From NCBI RefSeq assembly GCF_018991925.1, contig NW_024748860.1, positions 67,001-131,000 of the forward strand: a stretch of 64,000 bases of DNA, read 5' to 3'. A program made the translations under genes and the position numbers. The notes under the pieces are model-generated. The model was given only the letters and a program-made list of their open reading frames with translations. It was not told the DNA's origin and searched no databases. Each line of letters starts with the position of its first letter. Within the stretch, counting starts at the first letter, position 1. Shown here one piece after another: positions 54,461 through 64,000 of this stretch. The stretch comes from Homarus americanus. Its lineage: Eukaryota > Arthropoda > Malacostraca > Decapoda > Nephropidae.

Positions 54461-54465
54461 CCTTC

Positions 54466-54885
54466 CTGTATTCCTGGTGGTGGTTTGTTTGTTTTTGTAC
54501 TTGATAATAAAAAATAACGACGGCGACAACTAATAATGATAATAATAATAATAATTCTGTCCATCAACATAATGTTCTTACCTTCCCACCAGTTATAGGA
54601 CGTCATTACTCCTTGCCCATCAGAACAAGTCATTTATCACTTGCCCAACAAAATTACTAGTATATTTGCCCATCAGAATGACTTTTATCAATGAATTTTC
54701 TTTTCATGCCCCAATAGTGAAGAGGAAAATCAGCAGATGAGGAGAGAACGTAAATGATAGAAGAGGAAAAAAGGAAATCGATAAAAGAGGTAAAAAGCCA
54801 GAAGTTAATAGAGATAGAGAGATGGAGATGGACACAGGATTATTCTAGTTACAGTAATTTGGTGTATGCCCTACAGCAATGCCCC
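54466..54885. other. Intergenic, no gene seen
   Basis: (AAT)n at about 54532-54556. Otherwise A-rich with no signature. Confidence 0.55.
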
Positions 54886-56560
54886 GCCACCCTCCTACAT
54901 CCCTCTCTAACATCTCCATATCACTACCCATGTCTCCACTCATCACCTCTCTGTCATCTCCCTCTCACCTCTCTACCATCCCCACTCATCACCTCTCATC
55001 ATCTCCACTCATCACCTCTATCTCCCTCATCACCTCTCCTGTCATCTCCTCATCACCTCTCTACCATCTCCACTCATCACCTCTCTGTCATCTCCACTCA
55101 TCACCTCTCTACCATCTCCTCATCCTCTCTGTCATCTCCACTCATCACCTCTGTCATCTCCATCATCACCTCTACCATCTCCACTCATCACCTCTCCTGT
55201 CATCTCCTCATCACCTCTCTGTCATCTCCACTCATCTCTCTACCATCTCACTCATCACCTCTCTGTCATCTCCTCATCCCTCTCTGTCATCTCCACTCAT
55301 ACCTCTCACCTCCCCTCTTATCTCTACCATCTCCATCACACCTCTCTACCATCTCCCCACACCTCTCTGTCACCTCTCCCTCCATCCCTCTCTCCTCTCC
55401 CTCATACCTCTCATCTCCCCACCTCTCTGTCTCCCTCACCTCTCTATCATCTCCACTCATCACCTCCCTGTCATCTCCACTCATCACCTCTCTGTCATCT
55501 CCTCACACCTCTCTACCATCTCCACTCACCACCTCTCTGTCATCTCCTCATCACCTCTCTGTCATCTCCCTCATCACCTCTGTCACCTCATCACCTCTCT
55601 GTCATCTCCACTCATCACCTCTCTACCATCTCCACTCACCACCTCTCTATCATCTCCACTCATCACCTCTCTGTCATCTCTCCCTCATCACCTCTCTGTC
55701 GTCTCCTCCATCACCTCTCTGTCATCTCCCACTCATCACCTCTCTGTCATCTCCACTCATCACCTCTCTGTCATCTCCACTCATCACCTCTCTACCATCC
55801 CCACTCCCACCTCTCTGTCATCTCCACTCATCCACCTCTCTGTCATCTCCACACCTCCTGTATCTCCTCATCACCCCTCTCTGTCATCTCCCTCATCACC
55901 TCTCTGTCATCTCACTCATCACCTCTCTACCATCTCCACTCACCACCCTCTGTCATCTCCACTCATCACCACTCTGTCATCTCCCCACCCCCACCACTCA
56001 TCACCCCTCTGTCATCTCCACTCATCACCTCTCTGTCATCTCCACACCACCTCCTGTCATCTCCACTCACACCCTCCGTCATCTCCCTCATCACCTCTGT
56101 CGTCTCCACTCATCACCTCTGTCATCTCCACTCATCACCTCTCTGTCATCTCCACTCATCACCTCTCTGCCATCTCCCTCATCACCTCTCTAACATCTCC
56201 TCCACCCTCTCTGTCATCTCCACTCATCACCTCTCAGTCATCTCCACTCATCACCTCTCGTCATCTCCACTCATCACCCTCTGTCATCTCCTCATCCTCT
56301 CTTCCATCTCCTCATCACCTCTCCATCCCTCTCATCACCTCTCTCATCTCCACTCATCACCTCTCGTCTCTCCACTCATCACCTCTCTGTCATCTCCTCA
56401 TCACCTCTCTACCATCTCCACTCATCACCTCCCCATCTCCACATCACCTCTCTGTCATCTCACTCATCACCTCTCACCATCTCCACTCATCACCTCTCTG
56501 CCATCTCCACTCATCACCTCTCTGTCATCTCCACTCATCCTCTCTGTCATCTCCCCTCAT
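54886..56560. repeat. 1.7-kb array of a 24-bp unit (TCATCTCCACTCATCACCTC+TCTG)
   Basis: About 65-70 units of 24 bp, with TCTACC and TCTGTC variants. Eight-codon repeats leave very long Ser/Leu/Pro/His frames open on plus (479 and 608 codons), which are artefacts: the frame switches are tolerated because all registers lack stops. Inner units show many one-base losses. Confidence 0.97.
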
Positions 56561-56734
56561 TGTAATCCTGGTATATTTTCTTTATCCTTTTGTGTCTTAT
56601 TTATCAGTTTTCCTTTTCTCTCTGTGTCTTCTATCCTCTGATTCTCTCTTTGATTCTTTCTTTATTTTTATTTATTATTATTATTGTTGTTTTTGTGTTG
56701 TATGACTTTTCGTTTCCATTTACCTGTCTCAAAT
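56561..56734. other. T-rich spacer
   Basis: Pyrimidine/T-rich sequence with (ATT)n at about 56673-56690; no gene. Confidence 0.6.
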
Positions 56735-56815
56735 ATTTACACACATACATACATACATACATACAGTACATACATACATACATACATACATACATACATA
56801 CATACATACATACAA
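56735..56815. repeat. (CATA)n microsatellite
   Basis: About 18 CATA units interrupted once by CAGTA near 56763. Confidence 0.97.
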
Positions 56816-57035
56816 TGAGACAGCCATCACCAATATAACGTAGTTTAATTAATATCCTGAATAACATATCACTTTATTTATTACACCAATATTACTCACC
56901 TTAACTCCTCTACCAAACACAAGGGTTAAACTGAGATTTGTTTTCAATACCTGTGTGAGTTGATTACCTGAGACACACCTTGTGGTACTCGGTCATAAAG
57001 AAGAGTTATTTTGACAACAAGGGCGGGAAGGCTTG
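56816..57035. other. Intergenic, no gene seen
   Basis: Short A/T-rich interval without signature. Confidence 0.5.
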
Positions 57036-57400
57036 AAATAGTACTGGTGGGGTGTGGGGGATGGGGTGGTAGGATGTGTGGATGGGGGTGGTAGGATGTG
57101 TGGGGATGGGAGGGTGGCAGGAAATGTGGGGATGGGGGTGTAGGATGTGTGGGGTTGGGGGTGGTAGGATTGTGGGATGGAAGGAGGTGGCAGGATGTGT
57201 GGGGGATGGGGGTGAGGATTTGTGGGGATAAGGAATGAGATGGGGATGGGGAGGGTGTGATGTGTAGGGGATGGAAGTGTAGATGTAGGATGGGGGTAGA
57301 ATGTGTGGGGTGGGGGATGGAGAGGGTGGTAGGATGTGTTGGGGATGGGGTGGTAGTAGAAATGTGGGGGGGTGGATGGCAGAATGGTGAATGGGATGGG
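57036..57400. repeat. G-rich minisatellite (GGGGATGGGGGTGGTAGGAT+GTGTG)n
   Basis: About 14 irregular units of 24-27 bp, G on the plus strand. Pro/His/Ser frames on minus are artefacts. Confidence 0.92.
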
Positions 57401-57524
57401 TGGTAAGAACGTATGGAAGGCACTATTTACTTTCAAATGTCATAATTGGTCTGTCTGTCACGTAGTACCTTTCATCAACACCTGTTGTGTGTGGTACATT
57501 CCAAGTACTGTACAGTGTCGAATA

Positions 57525-57528
<4 letters not shown>

Positions 57529-57587
<59 letters not shown>
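57529..57587. repeat. (CT)n microsatellite
   Basis: About 29 CT units. Confidence 0.97.
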
Positions 57588-57590
<3 letters not shown>

Positions 57591-58395
57591 GCCTGAGCTT
57601 GTCATAGCTCTGTGCATCAAGCCTAATAACACGATGTCCAGACACAAAATTTTCGTTATCAGAGATCTCTGTGTTTCCACCTCTCTTGTCCATAGAAAGT
57701 AACCATCTTTAAATTTATTATAGTGATATAAAACTAAGGTATTTTATAGTTCTTATTAATTGATGAGTCATATTAAAAGTGTATAAGATCCCGATACTGT
57801 TATACGTTTCATACACAACGGTGAATATTTTAACAAACGTTTTAGTCATCGTTATATCCAGGTGCTTTATGGGTTGTTTACTGAGCACACCTGCGGAGAT
57901 GATCTACAAGTGTTGCCAACGACCATCACAATGTCTCGGCTATTTGTTGAATATGTGTGTCTGGAGGACGAGGCACATGTTTGGGTTTCACCTGTACTGT
58001 TTACATTTAACGTTATAACATAAACACGTGTGATGGACACTATGCACACCGCTTGTATATAGAGAACCTTGTGTGGTGAAATTATCCGCTTATGACTCGT
58101 TCATTAAATAATAATTATGATAAATATACAACGTGATGGTTATATTTCACACTGGTAGTGAGATCATACGTAACGCATCGTGGGAAGTAAATATTTTCAA
58201 GGTCTCGTAGGTGTTCATCCCAGAAGATTCATTGGATGAAAGTAAAAGTTAGTAAAAATTTGTAGAAAGAGATAGTTAGCAATTTCTCTTACTCTCTCAG
58301 CAGCATCCCCTCGCACACGTACACCCAGAGCCGGACCAGGATCTACACTCCCCTAAGTCTAGGAAGGATGACTCACTCTGTTGATTTTATATCCT
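57588..58395. other. Intergenic, no gene seen
   Basis: A 79-codon plus frame at 57779-58018 is Cys/Leu/Tyr-rich with no known domain. Not called. Confidence 0.5.
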
Positions 58396-58620
58396 CCGCC
58401 ACAGTGGCTTCAGTCCTCGGCCTTTTTGTCCAGGGGCTTTTGTCCTGGAGGCTTGTCCTGGGGCTTTTCCTGGAGGGCTTTTTGACCTGAGAGCTTTTTA
58501 TGCCTAGGGGCTTTGTACTGGAGGCTTTGTCCTGGGGCTTTTTTCTGGAGGGCTTTTTTTGTCCTGGAGGGCTTGCTAAGGGGCTTTTTTTGTACTGGGG
58601 GCTTTTGTCCTGGGGATTTA
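58396..58620. repeat. Minisatellite (GGGGCTTTTGTCCTGGAG)n
   Basis: About eleven irregular units of 18-24 bp, alternating GGGGCTTTTTGTCCTGG and GAGGGCTT. Confidence 0.9.
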
Positions 58621-59094
58621 TGTTAACAGTGTTAATCGTTGTTTCTCACCCAGCAGAACATAATATATAGTGTCGGCCTCCACAGTATATCAAAATATTA
58701 TAATGAAATGTTAAATGTCTTATTTCTTAAACAATAAATCAAATAAATTAACTACCCTTAACTCTCCAATCACGTATATAATAATAATTAACTCCGAGTT
58801 CCCTCAGCTTTTGATGGATGAAATAGCGCTACAAATCCCACGAGGACAGAACTAAGAGTAGAATTACTGATCACTATGTACAATATTCATAAAGTTCTGT
58901 CATAATCCTCCTTTCTTTAACAGTAAATAAACCAAAAGAAAGGCCGTGTTAAGTAGCAAGATGTCGGGAAGAAAACCAAAAGATAAGGTAGTATAAATTA
59001 ATAAAAGCAGCATACACCTAACCAGGAGATATCGTAACCAGGAGATATCGTGACGGGAAGCTTTAAGGAAGGTGATATATGTGATAACTTAACT
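58621..59094. other. Intergenic with a 16-bp tandem duplication
   Basis: A/T-rich. TAACCAGGAGATATCG occurs twice in tandem at 59019-59050. No gene seen. Confidence 0.6.
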
Positions 59095-59484
59095 CCTACC
59101 TACTACTTTGCTGTCACTCCCGGAATCGCGTATGTGATCATCCAGCGATGATAGAATGATATGAGTTATTAGGGATGTCACCTTCATTGGTGAGTTTCAG
59201 GTGACTAAAGAGACCGATACGGGACCGGCAAGTTGTTCTAGATGCTGCACTTGTGGGGAAGCTTGCATCTTGTGTGGGAAGGGAGCAGGAGCGTCTTTTC
59301 CAGCGTTAGCTACCTCGGTATGCAGTCAGGGAGTAACTCGAAAGTAATGACGCAACCTATAGTATGGTGCTCCTCCAAAGCGTTACGGTGTGGAGTGATC
59401 GACTCCCAGGTAGAGGGGTCGATTTGGCACCCTCAGGTTTGACTTAAAACTATCCTAATATCTTTTCCAGTTGCCCACCAGCGT

Positions 59485-59927
59485 CTTTTTTTCTGGGATT
59501 AGCCCACCTGGATACAGGTTACTGGCCCACTTCGGGGGCCTAGGGGCGAAATGTAATAATAATAATAATAATAATTAAGAAATCAAATTTTCAATAAAAT
59601 TAACAAATAATAATAATAAAATAATGATATAACAACAATAATAATAATAATAATAATAATATGTATGTATATTAATAATAATAATAATAAGGCATACAAA
59701 AATGAAAAAAAAAGATCCAAGAGTGATAAATAATATATGTGTTTGTTGTGTTGTCAATAGTAGAAACAATTGAGACCCTGCAGTTGTTTAAATGAGGCAG
59801 AAAAATGAATCAGCAACCTGGGACTTGTCACAATTTTGTGATGCCATATGGCAGCAGGGTCTACCGATAGACAATACATTATGCTTCAATATCTTCCCAG
59901 GCGCTAAATGCCTCCTGTTTGGTAGCT
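59485..59927 (-). mobile_element. Jockey-tailed retroelement insert in RTE-Zn copy D
   Basis: The left end on plus is a T run (59485-59492) and then the complement of a 3' UTR with CCTAGGCCCCCGAAGTGGGC and CCTGTATCC, similar in layout to 480-560. On the minus strand it is therefore a 3' end with A tail. GCGT is present on both sides (59481-59484 and 59928-59931), a possible short target duplication. The inside has (AAT)n at 59554-59690 and no coding sequence. Confidence 0.65.
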
Positions 59928-60269
59928 GCGTAACTATTCCTTAGGTGACTGTAAAGTCGCTGCTTTTATGATCTACTGTCGTCCATGCGGGTAACATAGC
60001 CAGTCCAGCGTAGTTGTTTGTGGATAATGGTAGCCTCGGTGCTTCTACAGTTAGCGTCAGCGAGAATACCAGCATTTATTCTCGTCTTCAACGAACTCGA
60101 GGATGAAACGCAGACCATGCTGGAATTAACTGCCTCGAGGTGCCTCCCATGCATCTAATGTCCCACCTCCACATGTAGCAGGGTGGAGGACCATCCTCGA
60201 CATAAGTACGTAGCTTTGCAGATAATTTCAGCCCTCTTCAGCTGAAGACACGATTGGAAGCCAAAATGC

Positions 60270-61635
60270 TTAGAATACCACCTGATCCGATACCGAACCC
60301 TTCAATGATAAACCACTATGATGCATGTAAGGGGAGCCGAGATACCGAATGTGGGTAACATTGGAGAGGGTAGTGCCGTTAAGGTGGATGGATGGTGGCA
60401 GTGTGTCTGAACCAGGGGCAAGTTGAAAGAGAATCTGAGTCTTACGTACAGTCACCTGAAGGCCGAAGTGTGCATACGCATCTGCGCAGGTGTTCAGGAT
60501 CTCCTGTCGGTTACATTCAGTGTGAGCAACAAGGGTGAGGTCGTCTGCATACTGGAAGCTGCCGACACCTTTGTTCTTGCCTGGAGTCGTTTTATGTTGA
60601 TAAGACCCCCCTTCACCCGGTACTCGATGTCCACCCCGCCGTCTAAATTGGCACTGGCACGAGTAAAGAAGGCAGCCAAGTAAATGGAAAAGAGAGTTGG
60701 TGCCAGTACACACCCTTGTTTAACCCTTCGTTTGGATGGGGAAGAACCCAGAATGGGTACTATTGTGCAGGACACTGCTGTTAATGCCATCGTGGAGTTG
60801 CCTCACAATTGTGATAAATTTTGGGGGGTAGCCAAAACGGCTGAGGATCCACCAGAGGGCTTCCCTGTTGACGAGTCGTTAATGAAAGCTATGTACAGGT
60901 TACGACACTGTTCTCTGCACTTTTCCTGTATCTGGCGGGCAGCAAAGATCATGTCAGTGGGTGCCATGTAATGGTCTAAAGCTACATTAAGATTCTGGGA
61001 GGAAGTTTTCCGCCACAGGAAGAAATCTGTTTAGGAGGACTCGGGCAGTAATTTTGCCAGCTAGGAACAGCAGGGAGATCCCGCAGTAGTTGCCACAGCC
61101 TGACCGGTTCTTCCTTGTTCTTATAAATATTGCCGATGGAGGCATCTTTATGAGCTTGGAGGACTTCCTCCTTTTCTCATGTGTTCTCCAGGAGAGAGTG
61201 GAGACGGCTGGGAAGCAGAGATTCCCCTGCTTTATACACCTCGGCTGGGAGTCCATCAGGCCCTGAGGCGTTGTTATTTTTCATCTGTTTGATGGCAGTA
61301 GCTACCTCTTCCAGGGATGGAGGATAGTTGAGATGGGTCAGCTTTGGATGCTGAGGGACCTGCTGGGTAGTCATGACATCCACATCAGTGTTTCGGTTGA
61401 GTAGTGAATGGTAGTGCTCTTTCCAGTGCTGAAGGAGGCCTTCGTTGTCTTTAATTATGGAGTTACAGTCGGATGAGTGGAGGGGGGCTAGGCCACGAGT
61501 GATTGACCCATAAAATGTTTTGGTGGAAGTGAAAAATTCGCACATCTTGTGCTGTTCTGCAAATTTTTGTGCTTCACATGCTTTATTTTTAAGCCAGTCG
61601 TTCCTTAGATTGTGAAGTTCCCGCTCGGCTGCCAC
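60270..61635 (-). pseudogene. Reverse transcriptase of RTE-Zn copy D
   Basis: Minus-strand blocks in order: 152 codons at 61177-61635 for the linker ('LHNLRNDWLKNKACEAQKFA', 'GLLQHWKEHYHSLLNRNTDV', 'LNYPPSLEEVATAIKQMKNN'), 'GNYCGISLLFLAGKITARVL' at about 61030-61090 (RT motif 2), a decayed motif A region with a deletion near 60880, 'RRVKQGCVLAPTLFSIYLAA' (about 60660-60730), and catalytic YADD at 60540-60551 in 'QYADDLTLVAHTECNRQEIL'. Several frameshifts. 'LILLNRNTDV'-type linker similarity shows copies B, C and D are one family. Confidence 0.85.
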
Positions 61636-61757
61636 TTTCTTCTTGCGGAAGGTATCAGCTTGGTTTGAGACTGAGGGTTGTTCTGCCAGTCAGTTAAAGC
61701 AGCACGTTTATCATTGATGATTACATTGATTGCCGGGTCATTTTCATCAAACCACTG

Positions 61758-62268
61758 CCATCACACAACACACACATACACACACATGCGATTATTCTCT
61801 CCCCTTCCTACTCCATATATCAAGAAGAGCTCAACACACCACGACCTCATCTGCAAATTTGGTGAGAAGCTTCTGCACCATCCTCGACACCGGCTCCTAC
61901 TACCACCCGAGATTCCTCGTCCGAGAATTGCTGTTCGACACCACAACCGCATCCAGCCCAAACGAGCACGAACTGATCTCTATAAGAACAGCCCAGTCCC
62001 AACCATTGTAAAAATTATCAATAACTTGTAATCAATTAGTGTATTCACTCCCAGTCAATCTTACTTTTTGCACTGTCACTATGTTGAAATGCCCTGTAGT
62101 TTGAGCTTCTCCCCACCTAGTTATTATATATCATATTTGTATCACTTATGTTACTAGTATAATATTTATAAATCAAGAGACCCATTCCCCAATTATGTAA
62201 CTGTATATTTTCAGCCTTCCGCCTGCCATGCTCCTTCAATAAACCGTTAATTATTATTATTACACACA
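61758..62268 (+). mobile_element. LINE 3' end with AATAAA and (ATT)n(AC)n tail
   Basis: Plus-strand fragment that begins next to a CA-rich tract at 61765-61790 and ends GTATATTTTCAGCCTTC ... CTTCAATAAACCGTTA then (ATT)n and (AC)n at 62250-62275. The terminal ~60 bp match, on the opposite strand, the ends of the three 45-bp-array elements. The coding part upstream is unrelated to them. Confidence 0.7.
61790..62031 (+). pseudogene. LINE C-terminal coding remnant
   Basis: A plus frame ending at 62031 reads 'SSTHHDLICKFGEKLLHHPR', 'HRLLLPPEIPRPRIAVRHHN' and 'RIQPKRARTDLYKNSPVPTI' before a stop, then about 230 bp of 3' UTR with the AATAAA end. The R-T-D-x-Y/F-K-x-S-x-x-P-x-x pattern right before the stop is common at the C-terminus of LINE polyproteins (from memory of the families, not proven here). 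No RT motif remains because of 5' truncation. Confidence 0.5.
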
Positions 62269-62275
62269 CACATAC

Positions 62276-62301
62276 TCTCTCTCTGTCTCTCTCTCTCTCT
62301 G
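62276..62301. repeat. (CT)n microsatellite
   Basis: About 12 CT units with one interruption. Confidence 0.9.
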
Positions 62302-63176
62302 TTGTAGTAGCCTTCTAACCATCCCCTAGCCCCTACCTCACCTACAGTATAGTCTAGTGCTTTAGTTGATGGTCAGATTTTTGCCTCGGTTGGTTGGCGG
62401 CGTTGTGACTGTTTTCTGCGGAGGTTGGTGTTTCTTAGGGCTGGTTATTGAGTACGCTGTTATATCTAATAAATGCTTAACCAGTAACTGAAATGTATCA
62501 TTTTTTAATAAATATTTTATTCTTAACGTTCCCACAACGATCAGTTAAGTCAGAGACTGTTTCTAACCTCACAATCAGTTCACCTGAGGTTGACTTTGAC
62601 CATCACTCAGCTACTCAAGGATCCCTCCCTCACCTCGCTACTGAGGTGCAGTAAGCAGGTACAGTACCTTTGACAGTTCATCTGTGTGTGAAAATTATGA
62701 TACCATTAGAAAGGCAATTAGCGACAACATGCACGCAACACAACCAAGTTGTGGTGAAAATACCAGAAAAGATCCAGTGGTCATTGTCTGGGTAGTATGA
62801 CGACAAACTTTGTTTCGTTACTGTATGGTGTTTGAAGCATTTAATAAGATATGATTTTTTATATACCTATAATACCATAATACTGTGTATTTTATCGTTA
62901 ACCTGTGGATGTCGTGTACAGTACTGTATTGTCATTAAAACCGCCTTAAACTGCTTTTGGTTTTGTTAATTGTTAATGGTATTGTATTTAAATAAAATGT
63001 AATTTTTTCCTAATTAAAGATGTAATTTTTTCTGTTAAATTTCTGTTGTCTTTTTTCTTGTGACTTTATTTCCATTCACCCAAATCCCCCCGCCCCCCCC
63101 TATAAAACCGGATCCTCTACTGATCACTATTTATGTCTGTTTATATTCGTATAAATACTCAACAATGCGAGACCAA
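62302..63176. other. Intergenic, no gene seen
   Basis: A/T-rich with a C run at 63087-63099. No signature until the hAT remnant. Confidence 0.5.
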
Positions 63177-63610
63177 TTATAATCTATCTTGTTTCACTGT
63201 ACCTGTAGAGCGCAGGTAGCTTTTGAGATTCCTCAGTCGACTGAAGGAACGCTCACATTCACAGGAAGTGACTGGTGAGATTGCACTGACTTAGAGCTTT
63301 GTCTGAGTGTAGCTGTCGGGGAGTTAGGAAAGTTAGACTCCCAAGCATTCCATTTCTACTGCCAACTTTCCAGTTCTGTTTCAAGACACTCTAGTGATGG
63401 AAGATTACTGACCATTGATTCTTTGTGCTTCTGAGCCATTTTCCTCCATCCTGAGTCATTCATCAGTGAAAAAGGTGGAATAAGAGAGATGGAGCCCCAG
63501 ATGAGCACGTTAAGCTGGCGAGAAAAAGAGAGCAAATGGTCAACGAAAGGAATCTTGATGGTCTGATGGAAATATTCTTTTGGGGAAACTATTGACATGT
63601 TATATCTATT
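63177..63610 (-). pseudogene. hAT transposase C-terminal remnant (ZMYM1-like)
   Basis: hAT transposases cut and paste DNA transposons; the C-terminal domain mediates dimerisation. Minus strand 63598-63356 encodes 'SIVSPKEYFHQTIKIPFVDH' and 'LPSLECLETELESWQ', the usual E-Y-x-R/H-x-x-I-P-F-x-D-H-L region. After a stop and frameshift, 63285-63177 encodes 'ISPVTSCECERSFSRLRNLK' and 'SYLRSTG', the hallmark hAT motif (T-S-C-E-C-E-R-S-F-S-x-L-x-x-L-K-x-x-L-R-S-T), then a stop at 63177-63179. Only the last ~140 residues remain of a protein normally several hundred residues long. This type is often annotated as zinc finger MYM-type protein 1-like. Confidence 0.88.
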
Positions 63611-64000
63611 AATTTGCCTTGTGTTTGTATAAGAGAGTGGTGGGTTAGATGTACCGACGAATTCGGCTGAGGCAACAGCTTCCGTGTATCAAGTGTCACC
63701 AACTTGACCAAAGTAAGTTGACATCACAGCAAATAAACAAAGATGGAGGTATTTATCATTACCGACTAATACATTTATCTTGCGCACATACAAATATAAA
63801 TATCAACTAGAAAAATACTTGAACTATCAGGTACCACAACAAATGCACGAGGAAACATACCTACCTATACAAACATACACATACAACTATCATAAAGAAA
63901 TGATAATAATTTGTTTGGTGACAATATAATCAGTTTCCGCCCATTCCGGCCAGGCGTAGCCCATCTCCCCCTCCACTACCACACACACCTACTGTTCCGT
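63611..64000. other. Unassigned sequence to window end
   Basis: May include more of the hAT element upstream of the remnant, but no further transposase block is readable. A/T-rich. Confidence 0.4.

Larger units (their letters stand above)
52886..54465 (-). mobile_element. Retroelement with 45-bp internal minisatellite, copy 3
   Basis: Directly follows copy 2 head-to-tail, sharing the (TG)n(AAT)n junction at 52884-52955. It has an (AAT)n run of about 14 units, a 45-bp array at 53140-53990 split by a CR1-like insertion, and a 5' part ending in (TG)n at 54417-54460. Its unique part has a small duplication (TCTTGACCCG twice near 54376-54398). Confidence 0.75.
59095..61757 (-). mobile_element. 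RTE-Zn LINE copy D, interrupted
   Basis: Minus-strand copy: 3' tail (CTACTTTGCTGTCACTC at 59101, the complement of the family end) to the linker at 61757, where it meets a CA-rich tract. An insert at 59485-59927 splits the C-terminal region. The zinc-finger region (about 59180-59260) is degenerate, unlike copy B. Confidence 0.85.

Noticed and set aside
54754..56705. Two very long plus-strand open frames (479 and 608 codons)
   Set aside because: They lie wholly in a 24-bp array without stops in several registers; composition is Ser/Leu/Pro/His only and no flank resembles coding sequence.

Overview
This is a eukaryotic, repeat-dominated window with no host protein-coding gene that I can support. 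It most resembles an arthropod, probably a decapod crustacean. The evidence is the many GGTTA/TTAGG-type tracts (TTAGG is the common arthropod telomere motif), long CT, CA, TA and TTTC microsatellites, many megarepeat arrays, and remnants of RTE-like, CR1/L2-like and Jockey-like LINEs, Tc1/mariner and hAT elements. The phylogenetic call is inference; nothing here is a species marker. Long open frames inside arrays are artefacts of repeat units whose length is a multiple of three.

Layout. 1-7.0 kb holds LINE remnants: a Jockey-like 3' end (+), a second LINE family (-), and two partial copies (A, B) of an APE-endonuclease/RT LINE with a C-terminal C2H2 finger, called RTE-Zn here. 7.0-11.2 kb holds microsatellites and minisatellites. 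11.3-14.0 kb has a tRNA-Ser(AGA) gene followed at once by a CR1/L2-like LINE that carries a hAT-type MITE and a Tc1/mariner remnant. 14-26 kb is mostly non-coding sequence with tandem arrays (a 2.6-kb TGG-rich array, a 21-bp array), a foldback MITE with 76-bp arms at 22.43-22.75 kb, and an interstitial (GGTTA)10 tract. 26.3-27.4 kb is the first of three minus-strand elements with a 45-bp internal minisatellite. 27.46-31.07 kb is the longest RTE-Zn copy (C), with an internal deletion. 31-34.8 kb is unassigned sequence. 34.8-36.2 and 45.9-48.1 kb are two copies of another LINE family (-). They flank two very large arrays, a 36-bp unit (37.4-41.9 kb) and a 31/30-bp G-rich unit (42.8-45.4 kb).

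48.1-48.9 kb is a second copy of the LINE at 0.6-1.7 kb, in the opposite orientation. 51.1-54.5 kb is a cluster: an RTE-Zn 3' end, a CR1-like 3' end, and two head-to-tail 45-bp-array elements, one broken by a CR1-like insertion with a 6-bp target duplication. 54.9-56.6 kb is a 24-bp array. 59.1-61.8 kb is RTE-Zn copy D, interrupted by a Jockey-tailed insert. It is followed by a LINE 3' end whose terminal ~60 bp matches the 45-bp-array elements. At 63.2-63.6 kb there is a hAT transposase C-terminal pseudogene.

The only intact functional-looking gene is the tRNA. The elements interact as a record of nested insertion. The best leads are the strand-asymmetric C-to-T divergence and tail sharing of the 45-bp-array elements, the foldback MITE with a telomere-like core, and the TSD-supported nested insertions.
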